A stretch of 64,000 bases of DNA from Echinococcus granulosus (lineage: Eukaryota; Platyhelminthes; Cestoda; Cyclophyllidea; Taeniidae), in contig NW_020170393.1 in assembly GCF_000524195.1 (NCBI RefSeq), forward strand, positions 186,001 through 250,000. The letters are read 5' to 3'. The translations under genes were made by a program, and so were the position numbers. Numbering within the stretch: position 1 is the first letter of the stretch; the number at the start of each line of letters is the position of its first letter. The notes under the pieces are model-generated. The model ran no database searches. It was not told where the DNA came from and saw only the letters and a list, made by a program, of their open reading frames with translations. Below, in pieces: positions 61,701-64,000 of this stretch.

Positions 61701-64000
61701 CTGGACAGCGTACCGATGAGCACCGCTGCCTCGATGCACCACCGACGCGGGGTTACTACCGACACCGGTGTAGCGGGCGCCGTTTCCGCCTCGCCTTCTT
61801 TCACCAACCTTGCACTCACCTCCGCACCTGCGCTGCCCCGCGGTGACCGATGGCGTTGCGGCTCCATGGCCAGCAGCGATGGGGGCAGTCTCTTCAAAGC
61901 CGGAGATACCACCACCTCCTCCTCTCTTGCTGGCTCCTCTCTTGATATGCGCAGGCGGGTAAGCGCTCTTCTTGCGTATCCCCTCACCTTCTGAGTTCCC
62001 CACTTTGATGAGTTTGATATAAATCATTCCCATTTATGGTGGCACTGCTTCACCCGGATGCTAACTCTAAAGAGTGCAATCATTTATCGCTATTGTTTTA
62101 TTTTTTTTATTCTTCTCTGTGAAAGACATGGTTCACACTGCAGTGAATGACATCTTGGTCCAATCGGTGTATATAAACGGCAGTATGCTTTGTCTTATAT
62201 TTTTACTTTTGTTGGTGTTTACAAGATGCGCTATTTCTACTATTTCACAATTACCAAAACGTTTGATTAAGCTAAAATCAAGTAATAGATATCAGTTTTA
62301 TTTTTGGTTGTAATACAAATCTTTTTATGTAGCGACTTGATAAAGCGTAGGAGGTGTAGTTTCTTCTTTTGGTGTTTTTCTTCCCATTTCTGAGTTATGT
62401 AGAAAGCTGCTCCCAATGTTTTTCACTTAAGCTATAACCAAGTGGCAGATGAGCTTAAATTCTGGTAATATACCAGCCAACCCTTATCTTGAAGGTCCGG
62501 TTGTGTCCTTAAACAAAGGATATATCTCTGATAAATATGGTATGCTCCAAGTCGCCTAAGTCCGTCTCTACATCATAATTTAACACCACAACGTGGCAAG
62601 TCCTCTTGCACTGCACTTTTTCCTCGCTTAAGAAGACGCATAGCTTGCCATCGTCACTCTTTGTGTGCCAATGCCCCATGTCTTAGTCTCTACCACTTCC
62701 ACCTTTTAGGTTGCAGCCTCGGATCTGGGGAGCATTGGCTCGAACGAGCGTTTCGCCATTGCGGTGGAAGACTTTGGCCTCAAGTTCAACAGCCTCATTG
62801 TCGATTTGCTTGTCAAAATTCGTCGACCGGTGGATCGTGAAAGGGACAAATTGCTCAGTCTTGCTGCCAGGTGAGCCAACTGTCACCTCTGTGCCCACCC
62901 GCTGGGAGTGGTGGCACTCTCAGTGATCGCTTTGTTCAGACCCATAAGTTTGTCAAAGATTTACTGTATGATGCTACACCAATGAAAACGACCATGCCAA
63001 CGCAAATGTTGATGCAGCCATAAATACTCGGCGTCCCTAACAGGACTCGAAGCATTGGAAGTGCATGAATAGATACTTGATATTTCCAAGTTCAAGGTCG
63101 AGCTCTTTCAACCGAAGGGCAAATGCTACTATCTGCTGCTACTTTGATGAATTTTACAATCACGTGGTTAGAATTATCTCACTTAATCTAGCTATTTCAT
63201 AGGTGTGCACCCATTTTGATTCACGTGTGCATGCCATATCGTGTAGTAATCCAGTAACTGGGACGGTGATTGAGGCATTTAGGCGACTCGGTGGGGTCAT
63301 ATCCGCTGCAGGTCGACTAATTAACGCTTCCGACTGGGTAGCCATGAGCTCTAAAGATTTGATTCATTTTTTGTCTCACTACAATTTGCTGACTTGAAAC
63401 GAGTTTCACAAGGCAAAAAAAAATACTGAAGGAACCTCGCCCTTGCCTAACCTTGAATTTTTTTTTACAGTGAGCCTTAGCGAGACATAACTTCGACAAG
63501 TTTCCTCGCCAACATCAGGACATTTTTGATAAACCACTTTCTAATTGTTTAGTGACAAGAAAGTCGTGGTGCACGTCATCACGATAGTCGATGAGTGGAG
63601 GAAAGACTACTCACCCGTAAGACGGATTTCATGTCCTTTTGAAGATAAGCAAATCTATTGGGAACTTTGCAGTGCAGAGACTTAGCTGCCCAAAGTGTAA
63701 AGCTTCCTCAGCTGATTGTAGTATGTTGAGGGAAACATAAGAATCACTGCAGGCAATGTGCCAACTCTTGTTTACCCATACACACGTGCGTGTGTGCGCA
63801 TATTATTTCAGACTGGATTTCAACGGTTTCTACACACGCTACAGTCTGGACGCAGTGACTCGTGGTAGTGCTGTCGATGGCAGCCTCGGAAGCGGAAGTG
63901 GTCTTGGTAGTCTCCCGCGACCGTCAAGCTCGATGGGCAGTTTGGCGACACTAGAGGGTCTCTCCACTGCGCCACCTCGTCGTCTCACTGCAGCGGGGGA
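55798..64000 (+). CDS. TUBGCP2: Gamma-tubulin complex component 2 (GCP2), 3' end beyond window
   Basis: GCP2 pairs with GCP3 and gamma-tubulin to form the small complex that builds the microtubule-nucleating gamma-TuRC at centrosomes and basal bodies. Nineteen exons join in phase: 55798-55856, 55889-55970, 56005-56096, 56129-56252, 56335-56664, 56809-56892, 56953-57034, 57103-57180, 57516-57667, 57759-58194, 58458-58608, 59243-59334, 59407-59494, 59775-59845, 60345-60510, 61046-61220, 61527-61958, 62710-62870, 63812-64000+. Landmarks: LDPLVYLLGKI, the GRIP1 region with VQDLLACLQGSDGVYV and ATGKYLNVVQQCG, IKRYFLLDQGDFIVHFMD, then GRIP2 with YQMLFRHLFYCRHVERHL, QRMLTYIQNLQYYMTFEVLEP and RLDFNGFY. 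About 1014 residues are in the window; human GCP2 has 902. The excess includes a Ser/Thr-rich insertion in exon 61527-61958. The last exon is open at the window end. Confidence 0.9.
61690..61958 (+). other. Ser/Thr-rich low-complexity insertion in GCP2
   Basis: About 90 residues (from ADASLDDTLDSVP to SLDMRRR) follow the conserved FANCLNRL helix inside GRIP2, where the human protein has a shorter linker. Ser, Thr, Ala and Gly dominate, with scattered Arg. It is open in frame, so it is probably a disordered, possibly phosphorylated loop. No donor/acceptor pair removes it cleanly. Confidence 0.6.

Noticed and set aside
1..64000. tRNA or rRNA genes, CRISPR arrays, operon promoters of bacterial type, viral genes
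   Set aside because: I looked for tRNA B-box-like GGTTCGA sites with a matching acceptor stem, regularly spaced repeats and phage or viral protein motifs, and found none that hold up.

Overview
The window is nuclear DNA of an intron-rich animal, most likely a flatworm (Platyhelminthes) and perhaps a tapeworm. All genes are eukaryotic, with GT-AG introns, AATAAA polyadenylation signals and no bacterial or viral features. Several genes carry 'mini-introns' of 28-41 bases, a class I associate with flatworms; the taxon call is inference. Genes were identified from remembered family sequences and by joining exons by hand so that the reading phase matches across every junction. No search was run.

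Layout: (1) 1-1483, the 3' part of an unrecognised gene. (2) 3485-11996 (+), a SUN-domain inner nuclear membrane protein, 15 exons, 1022 aa. (3) 13922-16520 (+), COP9 signalosome subunit 3, 14 exons, 401 aa, whose first six introns are only 28-37 bases. (4) 17394-44819 (+), a complete outer-arm axonemal dynein heavy chain of the DNAH5/DNAH8 class, 47 exons, about 4791 aa, filling over 40% of the window. (5) 45704-46458 (-), GID4, substrate receptor of the GID/CTLH ubiquitin ligase, tail to tail with the dynein. (6) 46459-49653, a gene-poor stretch with two copies of a dispersed repeat. (7) 49654-50012 (+), a small three-exon SAM-like protein ending 155 bases before (8) PEPD (Xaa-Pro dipeptidase), 50168-53837 (+), 10 exons, 494 aa. 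(9) 54086-54685 (-), a decayed ribosomal protein eL14-like sequence. (10) 55055-55229, a third repeat copy. (11) 55798-64000 (+), gamma-tubulin complex component 2, 19 exons, running off the window end.

The genes do not form one pathway. The dynein serves motile cilia (flame cells, sperm), and GCP2 and the SUN protein act in microtubule nucleation and nuclear-cytoskeletal linkage. CSN3 and GID4 belong to ubiquitin-ligase regulation, and PEPD to peptide turnover. This looks like an ordinary housekeeping neighbourhood, and I see no undescribed multi-gene system. The unusual material is in gene architecture: introns down to 28 bases clustered at 5' ends, six GC-AG introns among about 105 modelled, 3' splice sites directly before start codons (possible spliced-leader addition), a possible SAM-like/PEPD transcription pair, and lineage-specific low-complexity insertions in the dynein and GCP2.
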